From assembly GCA_002483365.1 (NCBI GenBank), contig DLHT01000014.1:48039-112038 (forward strand): DNA of 64,000 bases, in the 5' to 3' direction. The first letter of the stretch is position 1. Every line of letters begins with the position of its first letter. The stretch comes from Cellvibrio sp. UBA7661 (lineage in GTDB: Bacteria > Pseudomonadota > Gammaproteobacteria > Pseudomonadales > Cellvibrionaceae). The translations under genes were made by a program, and so were the position numbers. Below the pieces are notes generated by a model. The model worked only from the letters and a program-made list of their open reading frames with translations, did not search any database and was not told the DNA's origin. Positions 1 through 9,472 of the stretch are shown here, in pieces.

Positions 1-145
1 CCGCGATGAGATCATCGCGGCCTGATTGTACTGGGGCTGTTCCAGCTGAACCTAAACGACTAAAAAGTGTAATCGATAAAATTCCCACCAGAATCATTAC
101 GGCAACTAATTCAATTAACGTAAAACCCCGATTTGATAAATTCAT
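1..145 (-). CDS. mshC: Type IV prepilin-like protein, MshC position (3' end outside window)
   Basis: The first 48 codons of a minus-strand gene run off the left edge. They encode a short positively charged leader and the prepilin cleavage/methylation motif GFTLIELVAV, with Gly at -1, Phe at +1 and Glu at +5, followed by a hydrophobic helix. Such proteins are cleaved by the prepilin peptidase and assembled into the pilus as minor pilins. The gene lies 18 bp downstream of the major pilin gene, which is where mshC sits in MSHA operons. The assignment to mshC rests on position, since only the conserved N-terminus is visible. Confidence 0.7.
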   Translation of the reverse strand, partial: MNLSNRGFTLIELVAVMILVGILSITLFSRLGSAGTAPVQSGRDDLIA

Positions 146-163
146 TTAGACTCGAAGAAACGA

Positions 164-583
164 TTATGGTACTACCGCAGCATCAACACCATAAGCAATA
201 AAAGTAGGTAGAGTTGCAGGGTTTTTTGATGTATCGGTATATCCCACGGTGCAGACCGCAGTAGCCTTATCTGCAATAGCCGTGGCACTGGCAGTGATTG
301 CCATGCCAGCAGGTAAGTCACCACCTTGCAATAAAGCCTCTACATCTTCGCATCCATCAACAGTTGTCACTCCAGTTGTGGTTAAACCAGCATCTTGGGC
401 AATATTATTTGCATGGTTCAATGCAGACGCGCTTGCTAATGCGCCAGCCACACCTTGCAAACTTGCCTCATTTGCCGCATCTGATAAATCCACAAACTTT
501 GGCAGCGCAGTCGCAGCCAAAATGCCTAAAATTACAATTACCGCAATCAACTCAATCAAAGTAAAACCAGACTGTTGTTTCAT
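164..583 (-). CDS. mshA: MSHA major pilin
   Basis: A 139-residue type IV pilin. It starts with a short leader (MKQQSG) cut before FTLIELIAVI, followed by a roughly 25-residue hydrophobic N-terminal helix. Two cysteines (in DGCEDV and AVCTVGY) probably form the C-terminal disulphide loop of pilins. The start at 583 has a GGAG box 6-9 nt upstream. A longer in-frame start would put 34 residues before the leader and is unlikely. Only one pilin gene lies between mshF and mshC, so it is called the major subunit MshA. In Vibrio there is also an mshB here. Confidence 0.85.
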   Translation of the reverse strand: MKQQSGFTLIELIAVIVILGILAATALPKFVDLSDAANEASLQGVAGALASASALNHANNIAQDAGLTTTGVTTVDGCEDVEALLQGGDLPAGMAITASATAIADKATAVCTVGYTDTSKNPATLPTFIAYGVDAAVVP

Positions 584-709
584 AACAAAGCTCCACGCCG
601 ATAAAAGAAAAGATAACTTCGAAAAAATAGCGCACTCATAACCGCCGAGTTGCACTCTGAACATCCATGATGCCGCATGCCTCACTACTTGCGGATTAAA
701 CTCAGGTTA

Positions 710-739
710 CTTATACCGAAATATAGCTAAAACTCCCAA
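710..739 (-). promoter_or_regulatory. Candidate sigma-70 promoter for the pilin gene
   Basis: In the 216-bp gap between mshF and mshA, the minus strand carries TTGGGA (734-739) and TATAAG (710-715) with 18-bp spacing. An internal promoter ahead of the major pilin is expected, because pilin is needed in large excess. Neither box is a strong consensus match, so this is tentative. The rest of the gap shows nothing recognisable. Confidence 0.35.
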
Positions 740-799
740 GAATGCCAGTTTATAAGTTCACTAATGTTAAGACCCAACATTACCGGTCTGTTGAAACAC

Positions 800-1315
800 T
801 TAGGGGCTTTCGGGCATAAAAACCAAACGCCCTGTTAAGGGAGAGTAATCAAAATAAGCACTGCCATCCTCGTACTGATAACGGCAACCTCCGGCATACG
901 CCAGTGAGCGGAATTCGCCATTGGGTTTTGTCCCCGTACCCTTAGCAATAGGAGCAGGATTTTGCAAAAGCAACTGCCACAACTGGTAACAATCCTCATC
1001 GGTTGGCTTGTAATCGTTTGCAACGCTTCCCTGTACAGAGGCAGGCCAGCCTTGTGGCGAGAAATAGAGAAATTTATCGGCGATGACCAATGGTTGTTGT
1101 GAAGCTTGATTTTTATTGGCGATACTGTCCATTAAATACTGCACACGCACATTCGCTGCGCCCGTCATAAAATGGTGTGATAGAACCTCCAGGCGCAACA
1201 TGCGTGCATCTGCTGCCATAAAGGCATAACGGCCCAATGCCGCCAGCGCAATAACTGAAATAACGATTAAGCTAACAAAAAGCTCAAACCGCCCGTGATG
1301 GTAGGATTGGATCAA
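800..1315 (-). CDS. mshF: MSHA biogenesis protein MshF
   Basis: A 171-residue protein with one N-terminal membrane helix (about residues 10-30) and a soluble, presumably periplasmic, remainder. It resembles a pilin-like minor component but lacks the classical GFTLIE motif, having GRFELFVSL at the equivalent place. It is recognised mainly by its position between mshG and the pilin gene. The mshG stop is only 7 bp upstream, so the two are co-transcribed. MshF is poorly characterised in all species. Confidence 0.7.
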   Translation of the reverse strand: MIQSYHHGRFELFVSLIVISVIALAALGRYAFMAADARMLRLEVLSHHFMTGAANVRVQYLMDSIANKNQASQQPLVIADKFLYFSPQGWPASVQGSVANDYKPTDEDCYQLWQLLLQNPAPIAKGTGTKPNGEFRSLAYAGGCRYQYEDGSAYFDYSPLTGRLVFMPESP

Positions 1316-1322
1316 GTGCGCC

Positions 1323-2543
1323 TCACTTTTGGATGCTGTACATATCCCACATCGGCAAGAAAATACCCAGCGCCAGCACCGTTACAAATCCCGCCATAAT
1401 GACGATCATGATGGGCTCGATCCGGTCGCTAAGTTGCTTTACATCGTATTCCACTTCGCTTTCATAGAAGGCAGCAACTTCGGCAAGCAGTGCATCGACC
1501 TGACCACTCTCCTCCCCTACCGAAATCATTTGCAACACCAAGGGCGTAAACATGCCGCTTACCAAATGGGTTTGAAATAATCCTTCACCCCGCTCTACAC
1601 CGGTACGGATGTTGCGGATTTTGTCACCCAGATAGGGGTTATCAACCGCACGCGCACTTAACTCCAATGCGTTGGAAAGCGGCAAGCCTGCATTGAGCAT
1701 TAATCCAAATGAACGCGCATAACGCGCAAGGGAGGCACGCTCAATAATATCGCCCACTACAATCAATTTGAGTTTTTTACGCCCCCATACCCGGCTGCCT
1801 TCCGGCGTATTCACATAGTGGTATACCCATGCAGTGACCGCGATAACCGCAGCGAATAAATACATCCAGTAGTTGACAAAAAAATCCGATATGCCGATCA
1901 AAATTCGTGTTGGCAATGGAAGTTGTGCGCCGAATTTTTCAAACATTCCAGCAAATGCTGGAATCACTTTGATGTTGATGATAACAATGGCGATGGAAAT
2001 TGCGATCAATACAAACGAAGGGTAGCGTAACGCTGTTTTAATACTTTTCATGGTCGCTAAATCGCGTTCCATGTATTCACTGAGCTGCTTGAATACTAAA
2101 TCCAAACGGCCTGAGTTTTCACCTACGCTCACCAAACTGACAAATAAATTATTGAATATTTTGGGATGCGCGCGCATGGCAGTCGATAATTCCACGCCCG
2201 CTTCCAGACGCTCGATAACATCGAGTAGCGTTTGCTGGAACGTATAATTGCGCAACGATGCCGATAACCCACGCAAGCCTTTTACCAACGGAATTCCCGC
2301 TCGCGTAATGGTATGCATTTGCCGGCAAAACATAATCAGCTCAACGGTTTCCACTTTGCCGCGGTTAGTCGCGCGGGAAAAACGCTCAGACAAACTTAAT
2401 TTTTCAATAAATTCATTAACATCAACCGGTGTGATGCCACGACCTAATAATTGGTTGACGGCGGCATCCTGACTGGAGGCATCCAGCTGGCCAGTAATGA
2501 GCCGACCTTCTGCATTGCGGCCTTTAAATTCGTAGATTGCCAT
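1323..2543 (-). CDS. mshG: MSHA platform protein MshG (GspF/PilC family)
   Basis: A 406-residue inner-membrane platform protein of the type II secretion F / PilC family. It has two tandem GspF domains (about 70-190 and 270-395), each with the FxxxL and GExSG signatures (VGENSGRLD and VGEESGQVD). Three hydrophobic segments lie near residues 168-195, 215-240 and 375-400. It links the MshE ATPase to the growing pilus base. It lies 36 bp downstream of mshE in the same operon and has normal family length. Confidence 0.93.
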   Translation of the reverse strand: MAIYEFKGRNAEGRLITGQLDASSQDAAVNQLLGRGITPVDVNEFIEKLSLSERFSRATNRGKVETVELIMFCRQMHTITRAGIPLVKGLRGLSASLRNYTFQQTLLDVIERLEAGVELSTAMRAHPKIFNNLFVSLVSVGENSGRLDLVFKQLSEYMERDLATMKSIKTALRYPSFVLIAISIAIVIINIKVIPAFAGMFEKFGAQLPLPTRILIGISDFFVNYWMYLFAAVIAVTAWVYHYVNTPEGSRVWGRKKLKLIVVGDIIERASLARYARSFGLMLNAGLPLSNALELSARAVDNPYLGDKIRNIRTGVERGEGLFQTHLVSGMFTPLVLQMISVGEESGQVDALLAEVAAFYESEVEYDVKQLSDRIEPIMIVIMAGFVTVLALGIFLPMWDMYSIQK

Positions 2544-2579
2544 AATCAGTACTCATCCAACTCCTTTCAACGTTAAGGA

Positions 2580-4295
2580 TTAGATTTCATCTATCTGTGC
2601 AGAAATACTCATCACTTCTTCGAGCGTCGTTTTGCCTTCTATCGCATAACCTAAAGCAGCTTCACTTAAGGTGACGAAATTCGGGACAGCATTAGCCGCA
2701 TGGGTGAAAGCGTTAATGTCGTTCGTACGCAATGCATCAGCCATGGCATGATTCAGCTCCAGCATTTCAAAAATACCAATGCGGCCGCGATAACCTGTGT
2801 TGTGACAATGTGGGCAACCTGCCCCCTGTTTAAACGGTACGCTGCTGTAATCGCGCCCTTTGCCGATAGTTGCCAGCAACTGGCGTTCGTTTGCATCCGG
2901 TGTGTGCGGCTGGATACAGCTGTTACAAATACGGCGCACCAGGCGCTGTGCCACAATAGCTTTCAATGCTGTTGCTACCAAATAGCCATCAACACCAATA
3001 TCCATTAACCGTAATGCAGATGTCACTGCATCGTTGGTGTGCAGGGTTGATAACACCATGTGGCCCGTCATAGAGGCACGCAGTGCAATCTCAGCTGATT
3101 CAGCATCGCGGATCTCGCCGACTAACAAAATATCCGGGTCTTGACGCAAGGTTGCGCGCAATACACTCGCAAAATTCAATCCGATTTTTTCGTGCAATTG
3201 CACCTGACTGATACGGGGGAGCCGATATTCTACCGGGTCTTCTACGGTAATGATTTTCTTATCCGGTTTATTTAATTCTGAAAGCGCGCCGTACAAGGTA
3301 GTGGTTTTACCGCTACCCGTTGGCCCGGTAACCAACACCAATCCGTGTGGGCGAGTAATGACTTTACGAAAACGATCAATCAAATGCGGCGGCATTCCTA
3401 CATCACTCAATGGCCGCACACCATCGGTCTGATCAAGCAAACGCATGACCACAGACTCACCAAATTGCACCGGCATGGTGGAAATACGCACATCGATATT
3501 GTGATGTTTGACTTTCAAATTAAAACGGCCGTCTTGCGGCAACCGCTTTTCTGAAATATCCATGCCCGACATTAATTTCAAACGCACCACCAATGCAGAA
3601 GCAATACGTTTTTCATTCATCACTTGCTCTAACAACACACCGTCGATACGGTTGCGGATGCGCAATACTTTTTCGTCTGGCTCGATATGGATATCCGATG
3701 CTTTGGTATTGATTGCCTCTTCAAATATTTTTTGCAGGAGCTTAACAACAGGCGCTTCACTGTCGGTTGCATCGACAGCAAAGTCCGCCAAATCCAATGC
3801 AGATTCTTGCAACTCTTCATCCAGCTCACCCGCCAGCGTTGCGATTTCACTGGCTCGTGTGTAAGCGATATCGAGAATATCCAGCAACTCTGATTCACGC
3901 ACTACTGCAGGCTTGAGATTTTTTTGCAAAATGCGCTGCAACTCATCCAGACAGAAAATATCGGTTGGGTCAGCCATACCCAATAACAGGCCATCAAAGT
4001 CTTCGCGCAGCAGCATTACCCGATAACGGCGAGCGCTGGTCTCGGGCAGTTTTTGTACAAGATCGCGATCAAAGCGAAATTGCTTTAATTCAACAAACGG
4101 AATATTTAATTGCGCCGATAACAAGCTGAGCAACGCATTTTCTTCTACATAACCCAGCTCCACCAAAGTGGCACCCAGTTTTCGGCCGGTGAGCTTTTGC
4201 TCTTGCAAGGCATGCTGGAGCTGTGTTTCAGAGATCATATTTTTTTCGACGAGCAAATCGCCGATACGAATACGCTTGGATGCAAATGTGCTCAT
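2580..4295 (-). CDS. mshE: MSHA pilus extension ATPase MshE
   Basis: A 571-residue GspE/PilB-type hexameric ATPase that powers pilus polymerisation. The N-terminus (about 8-63) carries the paired MshEN motifs, each starting with a basic residue before IGDLL or LGATL and ending in a Gln; this module binds cyclic di-GMP in Vibrio MshE. The ATPase core shows Walker A GPTGSGKTT (324-332), Asp box, Walker B (ILLVGEIRD, 389-397) and His box (STLHTND). A tetracysteine zinc motif (CNSC at 457-460 and CPHC at 494-497) is intact. Pilus extension is therefore probably controlled directly by c-di-GMP. Confidence 0.95.
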   Translation of the reverse strand: MSTFASKRIRIGDLLVEKNMISETQLQHALQEQKLTGRKLGATLVELGYVEENALLSLLSAQLNIPFVELKQFRFDRDLVQKLPETSARRYRVMLLREDFDGLLLGMADPTDIFCLDELQRILQKNLKPAVVRESELLDILDIAYTRASEIATLAGELDEELQESALDLADFAVDATDSEAPVVKLLQKIFEEAINTKASDIHIEPDEKVLRIRNRIDGVLLEQVMNEKRIASALVVRLKLMSGMDISEKRLPQDGRFNLKVKHHNIDVRISTMPVQFGESVVMRLLDQTDGVRPLSDVGMPPHLIDRFRKVITRPHGLVLVTGPTGSGKTTTLYGALSELNKPDKKIITVEDPVEYRLPRISQVQLHEKIGLNFASVLRATLRQDPDILLVGEIRDAESAEIALRASMTGHMVLSTLHTNDAVTSALRLMDIGVDGYLVATALKAIVAQRLVRRICNSCIQPHTPDANERQLLATIGKGRDYSSVPFKQGAGCPHCHNTGYRGRIGIFEMLELNHAMADALRTNDINAFTHAANAVPNFVTLSEAALGYAIEGKTTLEEVMSISAQIDEI

Positions 4296-4326
4296 AATAA
4301 AATTAACCCGTTCTTACGGTTATTAG

Positions 4327-5610
4327 TCACTGCTGCAGCGCAGCAAGGCGCTGTTGAATATAGGTACGCACCTGCGGTGGCAAGTCTGTATATTGATTGA
4401 CACGTTGATATGCCTGCAAAGCGACTTGCGGTTGATTGAGCGCATCTTGCGACAAGGCAAACCCCAACCAATACGCAGGTTTATCGCCAAACATAGCCAG
4501 CAAGCGACGATAGTGATTGGCCGCCTCTAGCGACTTTCCATTTTTTTGATACAACCCTGCCAACAATGCACGGTAATTTTCATCTTTATCGGCATCGGCC
4601 AAATGGGTTTCCAGCAACTCTATCGCCATGTCTTCTTGTTGTTGGTTCACTAAAATTTTTGCCTGATAATACGCTTGTTCATGGCTCGATAAAAAATCCG
4701 CTTGTGCCAATATACGCTGGGTTGCAGCAATATCATTTTGCTCAACCAAAATATCCAGCAGGGTTTTGACAGATTCACGTGGCTGCTGTGCAGACGCGAT
4801 GAACCCCTGTAATTTTTCTATCGCGATACTCACCTGCCCTTGCATCACCAACTCACGTGCTTCGCGCGCGTGCTCTTCATCTTTCCATTTGGGATTCGGG
4901 GCAATTTCCAGGTGTGCAGGCTCATCAGATAAAGCCTGTACAACGTGGGATTTTTTATTGTGTTGTTCAGTCGCTATATTTTCCGGGCGATTCTCCATCG
5001 GCGTTTCATCAAGCCCAAATGGATCTTTTACGCTGACAGAAACATTTTCAAGCACTGTAGGATCATCAACGGCAACAGAAGCACCAAGAGCAACAGAAGA
5101 TTCGCGAACATCAGCGTTTTCAAGGGTTGCAGTTTTGTTTTCAACAACGGTATTCGTCAGTGTGTTCACTGCAGCTTCCAGTGCAGCCAAACGTGTAGCC
5201 AATTCCGGATCAGGCTGCGAGGGCGCTGCCACCGGCACCTCACTGGCAATTATTTCTTTTTGTTGGATAGCCGTTTGTGTTTCAGTGGATTCTGTTATTG
5301 GCGCATTCGCCGGTTGCACAGCATGTTGCTCCGGCAATTGTTGTGTTTCTGCACTGTCCGGTTGCTTCACGGCTATATGCTTCCCGGTTATGTACTGCCA
5401 AGCAATGGCAATAGCGAACACAACTACAAACACCAACACGCTGGGTAGAAGGCTGCGCGGCAAAGGTTTAGCAGCACTAGATTGATTAAATAATTCACGT
5501 TGCTCTTGCGCGCTCAGATCCAACGTCGGACTTGCGCCTGTCGATAACGCATCAACCGGTTTTTGCTGGTGCGAAAGATCGCGCAACATGTCATTGAGCA
5601 AACTCATCAC
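4327..5610 (-). CDS. mshN: MSHA biogenesis TPR protein MshN
   Basis: A 427-residue bitopic inner-membrane protein with a short cytoplasmic N-terminus (MMSLLNDMLRDL is typical of MshN) and one membrane helix at about 54-72. A long Glu/Thr/Val-rich low-complexity linker follows (80-230), then TPR-like helical repeats to the C-terminus (about 240-427). It probably works with MshM and the secretin MshL in building the envelope-spanning complex. Its start overlaps the end of mshM by 4 bp (ATGA), indicating translational coupling. Confidence 0.85.
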   Translation of the reverse strand: MMSLLNDMLRDLSHQQKPVDALSTGASPTLDLSAQEQRELFNQSSAAKPLPRSLLPSVLVFVVVFAIAIAWQYITGKHIAVKQPDSAETQQLPEQHAVQPANAPITESTETQTAIQQKEIIASEVPVAAPSQPDPELATRLAALEAAVNTLTNTVVENKTATLENADVRESSVALGASVAVDDPTVLENVSVSVKDPFGLDETPMENRPENIATEQHNKKSHVVQALSDEPAHLEIAPNPKWKDEEHAREARELVMQGQVSIAIEKLQGFIASAQQPRESVKTLLDILVEQNDIAATQRILAQADFLSSHEQAYYQAKILVNQQQEDMAIELLETHLADADKDENYRALLAGLYQKNGKSLEAANHYRRLLAMFGDKPAYWLGFALSQDALNQPQVALQAYQRVNQYTDLPPQVRTYIQQRLAALQQ

Positions 5611-6536
5611 ACTGCCCCCGACAAATTACCCAAAACTACAGGCACCAAAACAATGGCTGCAGCTGCGCTGGCTGCCAGCATTGGCCATAACCAAAAATCG
5701 CGCCGCGCTAACCAACGCCCAAGCGAACGGCTTTCGGCAGTATCCATAATAGCGCGCACCATATGACTGCGGCTGACTTTATCGGCCGATTGTCCGTAGG
5801 CTGCAAGCATCGCTTTATGGGCAATCACATTAATTAACCGCGGCACGCCGCCAGACGCTTTGTATAACAAGGAAATAGCCGAACGGGAAAATAACGAAGC
5901 ACCGCGATAGCCCGCGGAACTTAAACGATATGCAAGGTAATCCGGCAAACTGGCTTTGGGAATAGTTTGCAAGTATTCAGCAAATACAATGCGCTGCTTC
6001 AATTGGCGCAGATCAGGACGATCAAGCAATTCATCCAACTCCGGCTGACCGAATAAAACCACTTGAAGCAATTTACTTTTTTCAGTTTCCAAATTGGTCA
6101 GTAGACGCAATGCTTCTATTGTCTCGCGCGGCATGGCCTGCGCTTCATCCACTACCAAAACGACTTGGCACTTTTGTTGTGCCAACTCGACCAAGCGCAA
6201 ATTAATATCTTTTAATAATTGATACGAAGGTACATCCGGTGAATAAGGAATGCCTATTTCTTCAGCAAGAAACCATTTCAGTTCATCGGGTGTGAGATAC
6301 GGGTTGGGAATATAAGCGGTGATGTAATTATCGCCCAAGCTAGCTAATAGCTTACGGCTAAGCAAGGTTTTACCTGTACCCACTTCGCCCACAATTTTGA
6401 TAAAGCCTTCGCTGTGTTTTAACGCGAGTAAGAGTGTGCTCAATACTTCACGATGACTTTGGCTATTAAAATAAAATTGGGTATCAGGCGTTAATGAAAA
6501 AGGATGCTCCTTTAATCCAAAATGTTGCCGGTACAT
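5607..6536 (-). CDS. mshM: MSHA biogenesis AAA ATPase MshM (ExeA family)
   Basis: A 309-residue ExeA/GspA-type ATPase that begins YRQHFGLKEHPFSLTPD, the usual opening of the family. Walker A is GEVGTGKT (50-57) and Walker B is VVLVVDEAQ. A C-terminal hydrophobic helix (about 283-305) would anchor it in the inner membrane. ExeA-type ATPases help assemble the secretin through the peptidoglycan. A GAGG box lies about 6 nt before the ATG at 6536. It follows mshL and overlaps mshN. Confidence 0.9.
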   Translation of the reverse strand: MYRQHFGLKEHPFSLTPDTQFYFNSQSHREVLSTLLLALKHSEGFIKIVGEVGTGKTLLSRKLLASLGDNYITAYIPNPYLTPDELKWFLAEEIGIPYSPDVPSYQLLKDINLRLVELAQQKCQVVLVVDEAQAMPRETIEALRLLTNLETEKSKLLQVVLFGQPELDELLDRPDLRQLKQRIVFAEYLQTIPKASLPDYLAYRLSSAGYRGASLFSRSAISLLYKASGGVPRLINVIAHKAMLAAYGQSADKVSRSHMVRAIMDTAESRSLGRWLARRDFWLWPMLAASAAAAIVLVPVVLGNLSGAV

Positions 6537-6575
6537 AAGGAACCTCGCGAGCGCAGATAATTATCTGCGCACCAT

Positions 6576-8405
6576 TTATTTCTGGTTATTGCGGTAGGCA
6601 TCGCCCATGCGCTGCATTCTGTCTTGCGCTTCGGTGAGCTGCGTATCCCAGGTTTTATCATCCACTACTATAGGGCGCAACAAAATCACCAATTCGGTTT
6701 TGGATTTGGCTTTATTTTTAGTGCGGAACAACGCATTGACGCCGGGAATATCGCCCAGCACCGGGCGCTTGCCGTCGCGATTATTGTTTGATTCGGTCAT
6801 TAACCCACCCAACACAATCACTTGGCCATTAGCCGCTTTTACAATGCTGTCTGACTCGCGCACACCACGCAATGCGAGAGGCAATGCAAACTCTTCACTA
6901 CCCACGGTAAATACTTTTTGCTGGTCAGTGACTTCACTGACTACCGGATGGATGTGCAATATCACTTCGCCATTTTCAGCAATTTGCGGGGTTACATCCA
7001 ACGAGATGCCACTAAAAAATGACGACAATTCGATATTGGGTGTACTGGTTGTAGTGGCGGCATTTTGTGTTTGGTTACTGGAAATACCCGTGACAAAATA
7101 TTCATCTGAACCCACACGAATAACTGCTTTCTGGTTATTCACAGTAGATACGCGAGGACTGGACAGCACTTGCACACTGCCCTGGGTTTCCAACAATGAT
7201 AATAATTTGGTGATGTCTGTTACTTGAATTAAACCAGCAACGGTTCCACCAATTGCCTCCCTTGATGGAATTTCCCGATATTGCAACACACCATCTGCAT
7301 CATAGTAAGGCTGACTAACCGTAATCGGCCGAAATTCATCAACCAATGCGTTGCTTCCATCGGTATTAACCGGAAACCCATCCTGAATATTTTTCGCTGC
7401 AGAGATTTGCCCGCTAATTGCTCCCCAATTAACACCAGCTTCAAACCCTTCGCTTAAACGCACTTCAAGAATTTTTGCTTCCAAAATAACCTGGCGTTTG
7501 ATGCTCAATTCAGAGCGCTCAAGGAAATTACGTACCGCGCTCAATTCATGCGGCATGGCTTTTACCACGATCATACCCGCTTGTGGCGTTACCATAACGG
7601 AACGATCATCGCCTACACCGCCGATAATCGATACTACGGTTTTTTCCAGCGATGCCCAAAAGTCAGTGCGGTTTAATGTTTGAACGCGAGAACCTGGCGT
7701 GAGTGCTGAACCGCCACCGCGACTGCCCTGTTGTTGATTTTGTGAGGCACTTTCAATCATGCCCAATAAATTGGAATTTTCATTTGCGGAATTATTATTT
7801 CCCCCGCCAGAATTATTACCGCTATTACCACCAGAACTTTGCGCGCGCCCAATCATTACGCTGGTATCGGACACACCAACGCGCTGCACATCCAAATAAT
7901 TAATCTGGAACACTTCGGTGCGCAAGGCATTGGCGTAAATGGTGTAAATGTTGCGGTCTCTTTTGTATTCGTAGCCGTATATGTCACGCGTTACACGCAA
8001 AACATCTTCCACTGTTACATTCTTCAGATCGAGCGTTACTGCGCCATCAACATCAGGGTGCACCACGATATTGATACCTGTTCCGTTCACCAAACCAAGA
8101 AAAAAATCACGCGCCGCAACATTGCGCACCGACACATCGAACCGCTCATTATTCGCCTTTGCCATACTGCCGGTTAACGACGAATTATTTAACAAGGCTT
8201 TATTCACTTCCGGAGGAACAGCTTTGCTTGCGGCGCCTTGTTCACGCTGCTGCTCAACGGCTTTATCCATTGCATCTTCAGTAATCAAACGTTGGTTATC
8301 GGTGGAGCTACAGGCACCCACTAACATAAGCACCAACACAAGCGGCATACGCGCCCAAGGTGTGTGGCATGGTTTGCCAAATTGTTTTTCAGGGTTGGTG
8401 AACAT
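6576..8405 (-). CDS. mshL: MSHA outer-membrane secretin MshL
   Basis: A 609-residue secretin lipoprotein. The signal peptide ends in a lipobox, LVGAC, with the acylated Cys at about residue 32. An STN/N0 domain (about 88-160) and an N1-type domain are interrupted by an Asn/Gly/Ser-rich loop (about 190-235). The C-terminal secretin pore domain has the family signature (QVIVLGGLM and similar, about 520-600). It forms the outer-membrane channel for the pilus. ATG 8405 is preferred over GTG 8411 because a GAGG box lies 8 nt before it. The 4-10 bp spacing from mshK fits one operon. Confidence 0.93.
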   Translation of the reverse strand: MFTNPEKQFGKPCHTPWARMPLVLVLMLVGACSSTDNQRLITEDAMDKAVEQQREQGAASKAVPPEVNKALLNNSSLTGSMAKANNERFDVSVRNVAARDFFLGLVNGTGINIVVHPDVDGAVTLDLKNVTVEDVLRVTRDIYGYEYKRDRNIYTIYANALRTEVFQINYLDVQRVGVSDTSVMIGRAQSSGGNSGNNSGGGNNNSANENSNLLGMIESASQNQQQGSRGGGSALTPGSRVQTLNRTDFWASLEKTVVSIIGGVGDDRSVMVTPQAGMIVVKAMPHELSAVRNFLERSELSIKRQVILEAKILEVRLSEGFEAGVNWGAISGQISAAKNIQDGFPVNTDGSNALVDEFRPITVSQPYYDADGVLQYREIPSREAIGGTVAGLIQVTDITKLLSLLETQGSVQVLSSPRVSTVNNQKAVIRVGSDEYFVTGISSNQTQNAATTTSTPNIELSSFFSGISLDVTPQIAENGEVILHIHPVVSEVTDQQKVFTVGSEEFALPLALRGVRESDSIVKAANGQVIVLGGLMTESNNNRDGKRPVLGDIPGVNALFRTKNKAKSKTELVILLRPIVVDDKTWDTQLTEAQDRMQRMGDAYRNNQK

Positions 8406-8415
8406 TGTCACTGCC

Positions 8416-8781
8416 TCAATTATTTTGCTTAATCGATGAATGCTTTTTTACAACACTGGGTGATAGTGTTAACACCCAGGTACGGCTGCCCTGTTGCAGC
8501 ACCACGGTCTGCGCCAAAATACGCTGCACTTTAATGCCGTTAGATTCGGGAATCGTTTGGCCTTCGCGTAGGGTATTACCATTAACCACAGCCAGCTTGC
8601 GCCCCGGGCTAACCAACACCGCATCCAGCACCCAGTTATTGCCGCTTGCAGCATTTGTGCTCGCAACGTGCCCCAATGGAGCAGTAGGATCGCGGACGTC
8701 TTGTGCATTGAGTTTTTGTGTATTGAATAAAGCAGCACACAGTATGAAAAAAAAACAATAATTGCCAAGAGTGTTACACAC
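8416..8781 (-). CDS. mshK: MSHA biogenesis protein MshK
   Basis: A 121-residue exported protein with an N-terminal hydrophobic segment (about 8-25) followed by DVRDPTAP, a motif shared with PilP-type pilot proteins, and a small beta-rich domain (VNGNTLREGQ, VLQQGSRTW). It is likely the inner-membrane/periplasm connector to the secretin. The start is a GTG at 8781 inside the end of mshJ (8-bp overlap), with a GGAGG box about 9 nt upstream. Identity rests on position and this motif. Confidence 0.75.
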   Translation of the reverse strand: MCNTLGNYCFFFILCAALFNTQKLNAQDVRDPTAPLGHVASTNAASGNNWVLDAVLVSPGRKLAVVNGNTLREGQTIPESNGIKVQRILAQTVVLQQGSRTWVLTLSPSVVKKHSSIKQNN

Positions 8782-9472
8782 CGAGTAGGCCCTCCTCTGA
8801 ACTCAGAGTAAAAACCCTGATATCAATCGTGGCATTAGGATATTGCTCAACGGTGTAATCCAACGACTCCCAATAAAATTTCCATTCAAGATTTTCTATT
8901 TCTTTCATCAATTGAATAAGCTGCGGGTAACTACCTGCTACACGGATCAGCACACCGTGTTTATAAACGCCGGTACCACCGGTATTGTTACCGGTACTAT
9001 TAGCTGCACTATTTTGTGAATTTTGAACTGCAAGGTTCTCCACCAATTGCAATTCTGTCACAGCCAGCGTGCGCACTTGCAATAACGTCACGTTGTTGGT
9101 GCGCAGCAATACTTCTTGCAACACTTTGGGTAATTGTTCTGCACTGATTAAACCCTGCGATAAACCCGATAATTGCGACTCGATACTTTCAATATTGCTG
9201 GTGAGCCGATTGATTTCATTTTTCTTGGCGATAGCAGGATCACTTGCCATTGTTTGGGAAAGGGTTGCAATCTGGCTTTCCTGACTTTTTTGTTCGGTAG
9301 CTATTTGCGTTAACTGGCTATTTAAGTCAGCGCGTTCACGGTCAAACTTTGCTTGAACCAGAAAATTCCACAATAAAAAGATCACGGCCAATGAGGTCAA
9401 AAAAATCAATACCCGCTCACGCAGTATGCGGCTATCGATTTTCTCCATAAGTTGGGTGATGGCTGGTGACAT
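8774..9472 (-). CDS. mshJ: MSHA biogenesis protein MshJ (PilO-like)
   Basis: A 232-residue bitopic protein with one membrane helix (about 20-40), a periplasmic coiled coil (about 45-100) and a ferredoxin-like C-terminal domain, the layout of PilO/GspM proteins. It would pair with the PilN-like protein upstream to form the alignment subcomplex between platform and secretin. Its ATG overlaps the stop of that gene by one base (TGATG). Confidence 0.82.
   Translation of the reverse strand: MSPAITQLMEKIDSRILRERVLIFLTSLAVIFLLWNFLVQAKFDRERADLNSQLTQIATEQKSQESQIATLSQTMASDPAIAKKNEINRLTSNIESIESQLSGLSQGLISAEQLPKVLQEVLLRTNNVTLLQVRTLAVTELQLVENLAVQNSQNSAANSTGNNTGGTGVYKHGVLIRVAGSYPQLIQLMKEIENLEWKFYWESLDYTVEQYPNATIDIRVFTLSSEEGLLGV

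Noticed and set aside
4766..5485. Long plus-strand open frame (239 codons)
   Set aside because: It is antisense to mshN, whose low-complexity linker leaves opposite frames open; the translation is Ser/Cys-rich without domain features.
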